A stretch of DNA of 64,000 nt from positions 36,043 through 100,042 of the forward strand of contig JAAYVF010000007.1 of assembly GCA_012517325.1 (NCBI GenBank), written 5' to 3'. Numbering within the stretch: the first letter of the stretch is position 1; each line of letters opens with the position of its first letter. A program made the translations under genes and the position numbers. Source of the stretch: Myxococcales bacterium. GTDB lineage: Bacteria; Lernaellota; Lernaellaia; Lernaellales; Lernaellaceae. Positions 28,031 to 37,202 of this stretch are shown here, piece after piece. Under the pieces are notes generated by a model. The model saw only the letters and a program-made list of their open reading frames with translations, was not told where the DNA came from and ran no database searches.

Positions 28031-28058
28031 ACTAAATGATCGTTTAGTCGGCTTTCAA
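28031..28058 (-). promoter_or_regulatory. Promoter with overlapping TetR-type operator upstream of the lipid kinase
   Basis: ACTAAATGATCGTTTAGT (28031-28048) is an 18-bp palindrome with nine-base arms and one mismatch, the form bound by many TetR-family repressors. On the minus strand it sits between TTGAAA (28058-28053) and TTTAGT (28036-28031), spaced 16, so binding would block transcription of the kinase gene. On the minus strand it is also followed by five T, so it could instead or also terminate the giant gene upstream. Confidence 0.5.
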
Positions 28059-28103
28059 CTTAGCACCGGGAGAAGGAAAAAAACAAGTCGGCCCGGAAAG
28101 AAA

Positions 28104-31100
28104 TCAGCAACCGCAGCCCATGTCCATTTCGTTCGGATCGTATTCCGAGCCGCTGGTATCCTCGGGTTGGACGCAGGTATCGATCGCTTCCAAACAGACT
28201 TCCCCCGCCTGGCAGGGATTGCCGGTGGTCGTGCAATCGTCGGCTTCCTCGTCGCAGGATTCGAGGCCGTTGCAATACTGTCCGTCATCGGCGCAAGGAT
28301 TGCCGGAGTGATAGCAGGTCTGGGTCTCTTCATCGCAGGCTTCGGGGCCGTTGCAGAAGACGCCGTCGTCGGGACAGCGCGTCCCGGGAGTCAGCGAATG
28401 ATCGCAATCGTCGATTTCCTCGTTGCAATATTCCTCGCCGTTGCACCAGAGGCCGTCATCGGGACATTCCGGAATATTTTCGACATTGCATTGCCGGCTT
28501 TCCTCGTCGCAAATTTCCTCGCCGTTGCAATAGAGATTGTCGTAGCAGGGATCGCCCGCATGCTCGACGCATCCGCCGAGAACGCAGGTATCGAAACCAT
28601 TGCAGTAAATGCCGTCATCGCACCGTTCACCGTCGGGCAGATCGGTGTCCGGCGGGCATTTGGGGCCGTCGCCCGGGCAAAATTCGCCGGCATCGCATTC
28701 GTGGGCCGCGTGCCGGCATTCGACCGTCACGGCCTGAAATTCATCGGTCGGGCATAAAAACGAATCGCCCGTGCAGACTTCCGCGATATCGCATTTGCCC
28801 GCGACCGGACGGCAGGTCTCGCCGACCGCCTGATAAAGATCGGCCGGGCAGGCTGCGCTGTCGCCGGCGCAGTATTCGACCAGATCGCATGGGCCCTGCA
28901 AATCGCGACAGATCTCGGTGGTCGCCTTGAACAAGTCCGCCGGACAGGTAATGCCGGTGCCGGTGCAGAATTCGGCGGCGTCGCATAGATCGGCTTCCGG
29001 ACGGCATTCGGTCGTCTCGGACTGATAGCCGTCGGCCGGGCAGTCCGGGCTGTCGCCCGGACAGATTTCCTCCCGGTCGCAAATATCGGCGGCCGGGCGG
29101 CAAACCGTGGCGTCGTCGGTGTACACATCACCCGGACAATCGGGAGTATCGCCCGAACACGTTTCCGGCCGATCGCACAACCCTGCCGCCGGACGGCATT
29201 CATACCCTTCGGAGAAGTAAAGATCCGCCGGGCATTCCGTCGCGTCGCCGGGACAATATTCCACCTGGTCGCACAGGCCGACGGCGTCACGGCAGGGGTA
29301 CGTGTCCGGCTGAAGCTCGTCGGCGGGACAATCGGGAAGCGCGCCGGTGCAATGATCCGCCACGTCGCACGATCCGACCGACGGTCGGCAAATCGTGGTG
29401 TCCGGTTCCAGTTGATCGGCCGGACAAGGCTTGCTGGTTCCATCGCAGAATTCGGCGGCATCGCAATCGCCGACGGACGGGCGACACTCGGTCGTCGTCG
29501 GCGCCACGGCATCGGTCGGGCAATTATTCGTCGCGCCGTCGCAGAATTCGCCGACATCGCACAGGTCGGTCGCCGGGCGGCATTCGGTGGTCGTCGGCTC
29601 CTTGGCATCGGCCGGACAAGCGGCCGCGTCGCCCGGGCAGTATTCGGTCCGGTCGCACAACCCGGCCGCATTGCGACAGGAAGTGCTGGCGTCCAGGAAC
29701 AAATCGATTGGACAATCGGGACCGTCGCCGGGACAATTTTCCGCCACATCGCAGGGGCCGGCCACGTTCCGGCAGGTGGAGGACGTCGGCAAATAGCTGT
29801 CGCTTGGGCAGGTCTTGGTCGAACCGTCGCATAGCTCGGCGACATCGCAATCACCCGCCACTCCACGGCATTCGTGAGTGGAAGGATAAACCTGATCGGC
29901 CGGGCATGCCTTGGACGAACCGGTGCAAAGTTCCGGTTGGTCGCACAGGTCGGTGCCGGCGCGGCAAATGCTGGTGCTGGCCAGCAGCGCGTCCGCCGGG
30001 CAATTGGCGCCGCTTCCGGTGCAGTATTCGACGGCGTCGCACAAGTCGGTCGCCGCGCGACAGACCGTGGTGGAAGAATAGTAAGTGTTGGTCGGACAGG
30101 CGCCGCTCGCGCCGTCGCAAAATTCATCGAGATCGCAAATCCCGGTGGCGGCGCGGCACAAGTGCGTGGTCGGTAGCGGCGTGCAGGTGCCGTCCGCCGA
30201 CGCGCCGAGCGTCGCGCTGCAAACCTGACAATCGGTGGCATCACTGCCGCCGCAGGCGGTATCGCAGCAAAAACCGTCGGCGCAATAGCCGCTGATGCAA
30301 TCCGTGGCCGCCGTGCACGGCAGGCCGGTCGGCAGCCACCAGACCCGGCGCGCCAGCAGGCGCATCACCGAATCGACGTTCGCCTTGTGATACATGACGA
30401 GCGAATAGCCGCCGCCCGACGAAGCGACCGCCGGCTCGAGCTTGCTGCCCGTGTCGGTCGCAACGCCCGATCCGCCGGTCGGCAAAACGACGGCATTGGG
30501 GCTGACCCAGGCGGCATAGATGTCGGACTTGCCGGAGCGGTAATCCCCCCAGGCGACGACGCTGTTATAACCGTCGAAGGCCACGGCCGGGTTCTCCTGG
30601 ACGCCGGTCGTCTGCACGACCACGAACCCGTTGCCGTCCAGCGCCGTTCCGCCGGAAGTGACGCGCCCGCCGTACAAGTCGCTGTCGGTGCCGCGGGTGT
30701 CCTGCCAGACCACGACAAAGTCGACTTCATTGTAGGTGGCGGCGGGAACCGTCTGGGCGCCGCTGGCGCCGCAAAGCACAATCCCACTGGCGTCCAACAC
30801 ACTGCCGGCCGCGCTGACGCGCGCGCCGTAGATGTCGTAATTGCCGCCGCGGATATCCTGCCAGGCGACGAAATACTGACTGCCGTCCGCCGCGACGGCC
30901 GGATATTCCTGGGCGCCGGCATTGGTAGTGATCGGAATGCCCGTCGCTTGCAATACCGTTCCCGATTGATTGAGCTGGGCGCCGTAAATGTCGTAGTTGG
31001 CGTTGCGCTGATCCTGCCAGGTCGCCAGATAAACGCCGCCGACTTCAGCCGCCGCCGGCCGCAGTTGATCGCCGACGGCGTCGGAAATCAGGATGCCGCT

Positions 31101-33359
31101 CGGATCCGCGACCGTGCCGTCGGTCGCCACGCGGGCGCCGTAAATGTCGTAAACCGCGCTCCGTTTGTCCTGCCAGACGACGAGAAAATAGGAACCGCCG
31201 AAAACGACCGTGGGGTATTCCTGGGTGTTGGTCGCCCGGGAAATGGCGATGCCGGCGGGATCCAACACCACGCCGGTGGCCGTCAGCCGCGCCCCGTAGA
31301 TGTTGACGTCCTCGCCGTAGCGTTGATCGCGCCACACTGCCAGGTAGTTCGCGCCGTCGTACGCCAGGGCCGCCTGCTGCTCCTGGTTGGCCGGCCGCTT
31401 GGTCGAGAAAATGAAACCCTGGCTCGGATAAACGTCGCCGTCGGTGGAAACGATCGCGCCGTAAATATCGTAGTCGGTGGTCGAGGCGTTGCGGCGGTCG
31501 TGCCAGACGACCAGATACTGTTCCTCGGTCGAATCGTAGGCGACCGCCGGAATGTCCTGGACGTCAGTCGCGGTGGAAATCGCCAGGCCGGACGGATCGA
31601 TGACCGTCCCACTGCCGGAAATCCGCGCGCCGTATATGTCGGCGTTCCCATTGCGCTGGTCTTTCCAGACCGCGAGATAATCGGACCCGCTGGTAGCGAC
31701 CGCCGGGCTGCTCTGGTCTTCCGTCGTGGTCGCGATCGCCACTCCCGACGAATCGAGCACGTTGCCCGTCATGTTGACCCGCGACCCATAGATATCGTTA
31801 TTGCCGCTGCGGGCGTCGCGCCACACGACGAAATAGTTGCTGCCGCCGAAGGCGACGTCCGGCGAATCCTGCGTATTGTCGGCGGTGGAGATCGGAATCC
31901 CCGAAGAGTCGATGACCACGGCCGACGGATTCACCCGCGCGCCGTAGATATCCTCGCCGGTGGTGGCGAAATTGCGGGTATCCTGCCAGACGACGAGGTA
32001 GTTGACGCCGTCGAAGGCGATCGCCGGGTATTTCTGGTTACCGCCGGCGGCGGCGATCACGAAACCCGAGGCGTCGAGGTTGACGCCGGCGGTCGTCACG
32101 CGGTTGCCGTAAATATCCGGATAGCTCACCCGGTTGTCGTGCCAGACCACCAGGTAATTGATGCCGTCGAACGCCGCGTCCGGCGCCTCCTGTTGGCCGC
32201 CCGCGACGCAAATCAGCAAGCCGCTCGTGTCGAGAACCGTTCCCGCGGAACTGACGCGCGCCCCGAACACGTCGGTCGTGCCGTAGCGCGAATCCTGCCA
32301 GACGACCAGGAAGTTGCTGCCGTCGGAGGTCACCGACGGATAGTATTGCGTGTTGGTCGCGTTGGTGATCGCGATGCCGTCGGGATCCAAAACCCCGCCG
32401 GCCGTGTTGACCCGCGTTCCGTAAATGTCGTAACCGGAAAAGGAATAGAGCCGCCGGTCATGCCACGCGACGAAATATTCGGAACCGTTGAACGCCACAC
32501 CCGGCGAGTTCTGTTCCACTTCCAACGGCGGATAAACCGGGTTGTCGATGCTGAACTCCGGCGAAACCGTCGGATCGAGAACCGCCGGATAGGTCGATTC
32601 GGCCAACACCTCGGCCGGCACTGTCAACACGATCCGGCCGTGCTGAAAACGCGGCTCGACGATCGTTTCCCGCCCCGTCCCGTCGCGCCAAACGGCCAGG
32701 CTGTAGGCAACGCCCAGACCGCCGACTTCATCGAAGAAATGCAGGCCCGTTTCGCTCGCCCCGGCGAAGGTTTGTCCGGAGACGCGGACCTCCACCCGCA
32801 GGTCGCCCGATCCGGGCGGCGGCGTCGCAAACGACCAACTCTGTTCCAAACCTTCGGCCCGGTTGCTCAATCCCTCGGTGGCCGCGCCGCGCCGCAGGGC
32901 CAGACTCTGTTTTTCACCGTACTCGATTTTGTCCGCCGGCCCCCGTTCCGACCACTTGCCGCGTGAAACGCGAACGGTCTGCAAAACGAGCGGCGCGCCG
33001 AGCTGGTCGTCGGCCGGATTGTCCGCCTGAATGCCGGGCAAAAAGGTGATTTCACCTTCGGGCGTAACCCAGACGCCATAGGTCGTATGGCCTCCGACAT
33101 AGGAATCTTCTTCCCAACGAAAGGCAAAATGTACCTGCTCGATAATTCCGGCGAGATCGAATGAAGGAGAGAGTTTCGGCCCGTCCAGCGGATTGGGCAG
33201 CGGCTCGGCGGCGCTGTCGTCGTCCGTCGCGCCGACGGTTTCGGCGACTTTTTCTTTTTCGTTTTCAGGGGTTACGCCGCACGATACCTGACCAAACGCC
33301 AGTCCGACGCCGGCCAGCAATAGAAAAAGAAGAATTGTCTTCCGCGGAATCAATTTCAT
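28104..33359 (-). CDS. Giant exported protein: beta repeats, 16 disintegrin-like repeats, GCGC tail
   Basis: 1751 residues from the ATG at 33359 (an in-frame ATG at 33422 would put 21 residues before the signal peptide). The signal MKLIPRKTILLFLLLAGVGL ends near FGQVSCG, a possible lipobox. About residues 60-290 are a beta-rich domain. About 294-980 hold 13 repeats of about 52 residues with core YLVVWQDTR and DIYGARV. Then come 16 units of exactly 32 residues with four Cys each, like disintegrin segments, followed by four or so NGxExCDEE modules. The end is NEMDMGCGC, but without the usual Asp/Asn run. Probably a long surface adhesin; function is inferred from architecture only. It stands alone as a transcription unit. 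Confidence 0.85.
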   Translation of the reverse strand: MKLIPRKTILLFLLLAGVGLAFGQVSCGVTPENEKEKVAETVGATDDDSAAEPLPNPLDGPKLSPSFDLAGIIEQVHFAFRWEEDSYVGGHTTYGVWVTPEGEITFLPGIQADNPADDQLGAPLVLQTVRVSRGKWSERGPADKIEYGEKQSLALRRGAATEGLSNRAEGLEQSWSFATPPPGSGDLRVEVRVSGQTFAGASETGLHFFDEVGGLGVAYSLAVWRDGTGRETIVEPRFQHGRIVLTVPAEVLAESTYPAVLDPTVSPEFSIDNPVYPPLEVEQNSPGVAFNGSEYFVAWHDRRLYSFSGYDIYGTRVNTAGGVLDPDGIAITNATNTQYYPSVTSDGSNFLVVWQDSRYGTTDVFGARVSSAGTVLDTSGLLICVAGGQQEAPDAAFDGINYLVVWHDNRVSYPDIYGNRVTTAGVNLDASGFVIAAAGGNQKYPAIAFDGVNYLVVWQDTRNFATTGEDIYGARVNPSAVVIDSSGIPISTADNTQDSPDVAFGGSNYFVVWRDARSGNNDIYGSRVNMTGNVLDSSGVAIATTTEDQSSPAVATSGSDYLAVWKDQRNGNADIYGARISGSGTVIDPSGLAISTATDVQDIPAVAYDSTEEQYLVVWHDRRNASTTDYDIYGAIVSTDGDVYPSQGFIFSTKRPANQEQQAALAYDGANYLAVWRDQRYGEDVNIYGARLTATGVVLDPAGIAISRATNTQEYPTVVFGGSYFLVVWQDKRSAVYDIYGARVATDGTVADPSGILISDAVGDQLRPAAAEVGGVYLATWQDQRNANYDIYGAQLNQSGTVLQATGIPITTNAGAQEYPAVAADGSQYFVAWQDIRGGNYDIYGARVSAAGSVLDASGIVLCGASGAQTVPAATYNEVDFVVVWQDTRGTDSDLYGGRVTSGGTALDGNGFVVVQTTGVQENPAVAFDGYNSVVAWGDYRSGKSDIYAAWVSPNAVVLPTGGSGVATDTGSKLEPAVASSGGGYSLVMYHKANVDSVMRLLARRVWWLPTGLPCTAATDCISGYCADGFCCDTACGGSDATDCQVCSATLGASADGTCTPLPTTHLCRAATGICDLDEFCDGASGACPTNTYYSSTTVCRAATDLCDAVEYCTGSGANCPADALLASTSICRAGTDLCDQPELCTGSSKACPADQVYPSTHECRGVAGDCDVAELCDGSTKTCPSDSYLPTSSTCRNVAGPCDVAENCPGDGPDCPIDLFLDASTSCRNAAGLCDRTEYCPGDAAACPADAKEPTTTECRPATDLCDVGEFCDGATNNCPTDAVAPTTTECRPSVGDCDAAEFCDGTSKPCPADQLEPDTTICRPSVGSCDVADHCTGALPDCPADELQPDTYPCRDAVGLCDQVEYCPGDATECPADLYFSEGYECRPAAGLCDRPETCSGDTPDCPGDVYTDDATVCRPAADICDREEICPGDSPDCPADGYQSETTECRPEADLCDAAEFCTGTGITCPADLFKATTEICRDLQGPCDLVEYCAGDSAACPADLYQAVGETCRPVAGKCDIAEVCTGDSFLCPTDEFQAVTVECRHAAHECDAGEFCPGDGPKCPPDTDLPDGERCDDGIYCNGFDTCVLGGCVEHAGDPCYDNLYCNGEEICDEESRQCNVENIPECPDDGLWCNGEEYCNEEIDDCDHSLTPGTRCPDDGVFCNGPEACDEETQTCYHSGNPCADDGQYCNGLESCDEEADDCTTTGNPCQAGEVCLEAIDTCVQPEDTSGSEYDPNEMDMGCGC
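28623..30158 (-). repeat. 16 tandem coding repeats of 96 bp (disintegrin-like, 32 residues each)
   Basis: Each unit begins at a Cys codon and follows C-R-x5-C-D-x-x-E-x-C-x-G-x4-C-P-x-D-x9, so Cys are at positions 1, 8, 14 and 21. An example is CRPAAGLCDRPETCSGDTPD. All 16 units have the same length, with no insertion from 30158 to 28623. The Cys, Asp, Glu and Pro positions match the core of eukaryotic disintegrin and ADAM domains. Confidence 0.88.
30410..32480 (-). repeat. About 13 tandem coding repeats of roughly 52 residues
   Basis: Each unit has YLVVWxDxR, then DIYGARV, then GxVLDxSGIxI and QxxPAVAxDG. Unit length varies by a few residues because of insertions after the DxR turn. The pattern suggests a beta-propeller or stacked beta-sheet rod. 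Confidence 0.82.
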
Positions 33360-33645
33360 CCAGTGATGCCCGCTCCTTCGCGCTCCTGCTATATCATCGG
33401 TCAAATCGGTTGTCTTCTCCATGGTTTATTGCAAAAAATAGTCCAAATTGCATCGTTTCGTATCGGCCCGTTTCAAAAGAGCGCCCGCCGACGACGAAAA
33501 ACCTGAAAAATCATCGAATAGCCGATCGAAAAAAAATTCTTGTCTTGACACTCGATATTGCTTTGATCAAACTCGGAATCGCGGTTCGGTTAATCCAGCC
33601 ATTATTCGCTGTCCTGTTCAGGCGGTGGGAATGGAGAATCAATCC

Positions 33646-35442
33646 ATGCGTTCATTTGGAAAATTCTCGGTCATTTTATGCCTTTCGGCACTTCTCCTCC
33701 TCGGTTCGGGCGTCGGCAAAGCCATGGCTTCCTCGTCGCTGGACGGCGAATCCCTATCGTTGTTGGAATCGCCGGCGTTCGCGCAATCCGTCGAAGGCTT
33801 TGACGGCATGGCAAAGGTCGTGCGGATCGACAATCTGGCCCTCTTCATTCTGGAAGATGGCTTCGTTTGGGAGATCACCGATCTGACGGAGTTCGGCCTC
33901 GAGATTCGCCCTACCGCCAAAGTCAAAGAAGTAGTGGAAGCGATGCAGCCGGGCGATTATCTGGTCAGCCCCTGGACGAAGTCGCGTGAAATCCAGTATG
34001 TCGAAATCGGCGCCGAATCCATCTACCTTGAAACGTCGGTCCTCGACAAATATGACGAATCGGAAGACGCCAAGGGTCAGTTCGTCGGCGAATATGCCTG
34101 GCCGTATGAAATTCCCATCATGGATATCGAAGACCAGATCCTGATCGACACCGAGCTGGAAGGCGTCCCGGTCACGATCAAGGCCAACCACCTATACCTC
34201 GAAATGGCGGGCAACATTCTGTTCGGCTACAACTTCGACATCATTCCGCCCGACATTTATTACCTGCTCGTCGAATTCGATTCCTCGATGACGGTCATGA
34301 TCGACTACATCGCGATGATCGGCGGCGCGATCAACTACAATTTCGACTTGCTCACCTTCAGTATCCCGGTGTACAGCGTCGGCTACGCGACGATCAACGT
34401 CGACGTGGCCTTGCCGACGCAATTGACGACCGACGGCCCGGTGTGCCTGGGCGGCGGTCTTTCGTTCACCTTCGGCTATTCGGTGGGCTTTGAAGCCCTG
34501 AGCGGCGAGTTCAATCCGATCTGGACGACCGACCCCGAGAATTTCACCAATCTCGATCCGAGCTACGGCGATCAGTCAAACGCGAACATCAAGACCACGG
34601 TCGATGTCGGAGTTTCGGCGACGGTGGGCATTCCCCAGTTGCTCGATCTGGTCGACGCGGCCTTCGACATCGGCATTTACGCCAACACGGTCGGCGTGAA
34701 GGATCCCTGCGGCTGGTCGCTCGATTCGGGTGTGACCGCCAACCTGGAAATCACGGAATTCACCGGCCTCATTTGCGGCCCGGGCGAATGCGACTGGCAG
34801 TTGTTCGACGCCTCGATCTATTCCGACAACGAAAGCTGCGACAACCTGACGGACAACTGCGAATGCAACGCCCAGGTCTGCCCGAGCGGCTGTTGCAGCG
34901 GCGACGATTGCCTGCCCGGAGACACCGACGCCGCCTGCGGCCAGACCGGCGACGCCTGCGTGACCTGCAGCGGCGACCAGCACTGCGTCAACGGGAACTG
35001 CGTCGCGGCCTGCGATGCCCAACTCTGCCCGGACGGCTGTTGCGACGGCACCACGTGCCACCCCGGTGACACGGACCTGCATTGCGGCACGGGCGGCGAG
35101 GCTTGTGCGCCGTGCACTGCCAATCAGCAATGCGAGAACCACATCTGCGAGCAGATGTGCGATTCGTTTTTATGCCCGATGGGTTGCTGCGACGGCAAGC
35201 AATGCATGCCGGGCGATGCCCACGACCTTTGCGGCACCGAAGGCGCGGAATGCAAGAAATGCGGCCCAAAACAACATTGCGAGGACGGCGCTTGCCTCCC
35301 GGGTGTCGACGATGACGACAACGACGACAATGACGATAACGATGATAACGACGACAACGACGATATCAATTTGAACGACGACGATTCGCCGGCGGATAAA
35401 GGCGACGACGACGCCAACGACTCCGGCGGCTGCGGCTGCTAG
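33646..35442 (+). CDS. Exported protein with three ten-Cys modules and acidic GGCGC tail
   Basis: 598 residues from the ATG at 33646, which has GGAG nine bases upstream and starts the signal peptide MRSFGKFSVILCLSALLLLG; in-frame starts at 33448 and 33631 are less likely. Residues about 35-400 are an unrecognised, beta-looking domain with alternating hydrophobic strands (YYLLVEFDSSMTVMIDYIAM). From residue 407 come three 49-residue modules with ten Cys each (CDAQLCPDGCCDGTTCHPGD), then an Asp/Asn spacer and the end DSGGCGC. A TTGACA at 33545-33550 may be part of its promoter. The next gene carries seven of the same modules. Surface localisation is inferred. Confidence 0.83.
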   Translation: MRSFGKFSVILCLSALLLLGSGVGKAMASSSLDGESLSLLESPAFAQSVEGFDGMAKVVRIDNLALFILEDGFVWEITDLTEFGLEIRPTAKVKEVVEAMQPGDYLVSPWTKSREIQYVEIGAESIYLETSVLDKYDESEDAKGQFVGEYAWPYEIPIMDIEDQILIDTELEGVPVTIKANHLYLEMAGNILFGYNFDIIPPDIYYLLVEFDSSMTVMIDYIAMIGGAINYNFDLLTFSIPVYSVGYATINVDVALPTQLTTDGPVCLGGGLSFTFGYSVGFEALSGEFNPIWTTDPENFTNLDPSYGDQSNANIKTTVDVGVSATVGIPQLLDLVDAAFDIGIYANTVGVKDPCGWSLDSGVTANLEITEFTGLICGPGECDWQLFDASIYSDNESCDNLTDNCECNAQVCPSGCCSGDDCLPGDTDAACGQTGDACVTCSGDQHCVNGNCVAACDAQLCPDGCCDGTTCHPGDTDLHCGTGGEACAPCTANQQCENHICEQMCDSFLCPMGCCDGKQCMPGDAHDLCGTEGAECKKCGPKQHCEDGACLPGVDDDDNDDNDDNDDNDDNDDINLNDDDSPADKGDDDANDSGGCGC

Positions 35443-35522
35443 ACGAGCGGCGAATGGTTCGACTGGCGTTGCCGGTATTTCCCTGTGGACGGCGGCCCGA
35501 TTCCGCCGACCTGGAGCGGTAG

Positions 35523-36941
35523 ATGAAGAAACGATTGATCCCAGCGGTTACCTTTTTCGCCGCGCTCGCGGCTGTTTTCTGCCTCCTTGCCTTCCCCGCC
35601 GAGGCGCCGGCCGCGCCGGATGGGAATTTTTCTTCCCTATCCGAATATGACGAAAGCAAGGCGTGCAATTTCTTCTCCTGCCCGTTCGGCTGCTGCGACG
35701 AACAGGACAATTGCCACACCGAATGGAGCGCCGAATACTGCGGTTATTACGGCGAAGATTGCGAAGCCTGCGAATATCCGACGCCCTACTGCTTCTTCGA
35801 AGTCGCTTACGCCCAATGCGTGGCGTGCAGCATCCTGACCTGCCCGTTCGGCTGCTGCGACGAGGAAGGCGGCTGCCACAGCGACGGCGATCCGGACTAT
35901 TGCGGCTACTACGGCGAGGATTGCGAAACCTGCACCGTCCCGACGCCCTATTGCTTCAACGAGGGCGTCTACGCCCAATGCACCGAATGCAACGCCCTGA
36001 CCTGCCCGCTGGGCTGCTGCGGCGATGACGGCTACTGCCACGAGGAGAACAACGCCCAGTATTGCGGCCTCGCCGGCGTTTCCTGCAGCACCTGCACCTC
36101 GCCGGAACCCAACTGCTTCGTCGGCCTTTGCGTCGGCTGCGACGCCATCACCTGCGCCACCGGTTGCTGTGACCCCGACAGCGTCTGTCACGACGACAAC
36201 ACCCCGGAATACTGCGGCATCGCCGGCACCGATTGCGGCACCTGCGAGGGCGACACCCCGAATTGCTACAACGGCTGGTGCGTCGGTTGCAGCGACGATT
36301 TCCCCTGCCCGGAAGGTTGCTGCGAGATGCGGACCAGCATCTGCCACCCGGGCACTTCCAATGAAGAGTGCGGCGTCGTCGGCGGCGAATGTTCGAACTG
36401 CGAAATCGACCAACTCTTCTGCCAGGCAGGCCAATGCGCCGTTTGCAACGCGGGCTCTTGCGGTAGCGGTTGTTGCGACACCAACGGTGCGTGCCGTCCG
36501 GGAACGGAAGACAACTTCTGCGGCACCGGCGCCACCGGATGCGTCAACTGCGCCTCCTCCGGCCAGGTCTGCGTCGACTTCACTTGCGTCTACCCCGGCG
36601 ACGACGACACCACGGTCGACGACGACGACAACGACGACAACGACACCGTCACCTGCGGGCCGGACAATTGCCAGTTCGGCTGCTGCCAGGACGGCCAATG
36701 CTGGCCCGGCGACCTGGACGACAAATGCGGGATCGCCGCCGCCGCTTGCGTGGACTGCGAATCGGACGGCCTGGTCTGCCTGGATTATCAATGCACCGCG
36801 CCGGCCGACGACGACACCGCGCCGGTCGACGACGATAACGACGATAACGACGACAACGACGACAATTTCTTCGACGACGACAACGACGTCGACTCTTTGG
36901 CCGACGACGGCGGCAACGATAGCGGGAGTTGCGGCTGCTGA
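35523..36941 (+). CDS. Exported protein of seven ten-Cys modules with acidic GSCGC tail
   Basis: 472 residues. A signal peptide (MKKRLIPAVTFFAALAAVFC) is followed by almost nothing but modules of the CPFGCCDEEGGCH type, each with the CxxxxC, GCC, C, C, C, CxxC, C, C spacing found in the preceding gene. The seventh module is set apart by an Asp/Asn spacer, and a second spacer precedes the final DSGSCGC. The gene begins 80 bases after its neighbour and a terminator follows it, so the two likely share a message. About 70 cysteines imply heavy disulfide bonding outside the cytoplasm. No enzyme motif is seen. The two genes probably arose by module duplication. Confidence 0.85.
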   Translation: MKKRLIPAVTFFAALAAVFCLLAFPAEAPAAPDGNFSSLSEYDESKACNFFSCPFGCCDEQDNCHTEWSAEYCGYYGEDCEACEYPTPYCFFEVAYAQCVACSILTCPFGCCDEEGGCHSDGDPDYCGYYGEDCETCTVPTPYCFNEGVYAQCTECNALTCPLGCCGDDGYCHEENNAQYCGLAGVSCSTCTSPEPNCFVGLCVGCDAITCATGCCDPDSVCHDDNTPEYCGIAGTDCGTCEGDTPNCYNGWCVGCSDDFPCPEGCCEMRTSICHPGTSNEECGVVGGECSNCEIDQLFCQAGQCAVCNAGSCGSGCCDTNGACRPGTEDNFCGTGATGCVNCASSGQVCVDFTCVYPGDDDTTVDDDDNDDNDTVTCGPDNCQFGCCQDGQCWPGDLDDKCGIAAAACVDCESDGLVCLDYQCTAPADDDTAPVDDDNDDNDDNDDNFFDDDNDVDSLADDGGNDSGSCGC

Positions 36942-36963
36942 AAATCCAATCCCTTGGCAAAAT

Positions 36964-36990
36964 AAGGGCGCGATCTTCCGCGCCCTTTCT
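36964..36990 (+). terminator. Probable Rho-independent terminator
   Basis: AAGGGCGCG (36964-36972), loop ATCTTC, CGCGCCCTT (36979-36987): a perfect 9-bp stem, followed by a pyrimidine run that is only partly T. It ends the Cys-module gene pair. Confidence 0.75.
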
Positions 36991-37077
36991 CTTCCACCTT
37001 TTCAACAACTAGTTGGTCACCCGTGGATTACAAGAAAAGGGTAAATTGATGAGCAAACCGACGAGTCGGAGGCGGCC

Positions 37078-37182
37078 ATGCGAAGCATGATAACCTCCGT
37101 TATCAAATGGATCCTGACGATGTTTTTACTGCTTTTGCCGATCGCCCTGGTCACCGCGACGGTCATCAAATCAATGAAATAA
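37078..37182 (+). CDS. 34-residue single-pass membrane protein
   Basis: A short frame encodes MRSMITSVIKWILTMFLLLL and then a further 14 residues ending in IKSMK. GGAGG at 37068-37072 sits five bases before the ATG, an excellent ribosome site. The peptide is one hydrophobic helix with Lys and Arg at both ends, as in small regulatory membrane proteins. It lies between a terminator and the opposite-strand methyltransferase gene, 20 bases from that gene's stop. No family is recognised. The strong ribosome site and clean helix argue for a real gene. Confidence 0.6.
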   Translation: MRSMITSVIKWILTMFLLLLPIALVTATVIKSMK

Positions 37183-37202
37183 CGGACCGGCCGTAGTCCG
37201 CA

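Noticed and set aside
28623..30158. Regular 96-bp repeats as a CRISPR array
   Set aside because: They are continuous codons with diverged DNA and a conserved Cys pattern, without identical repeats or unique spacers.
30387..32966. Long plus-strand open frame opposite the repeats of the giant gene (and similar antisense frames at 865-2304, 2949-4328, 7303-9018, 9733-11199, 52478-53842)
   Set aside because: Compositional shadows of GC-rich coding strands: no signal, motif or ribosome site, while the other strand encodes recognisable domains.
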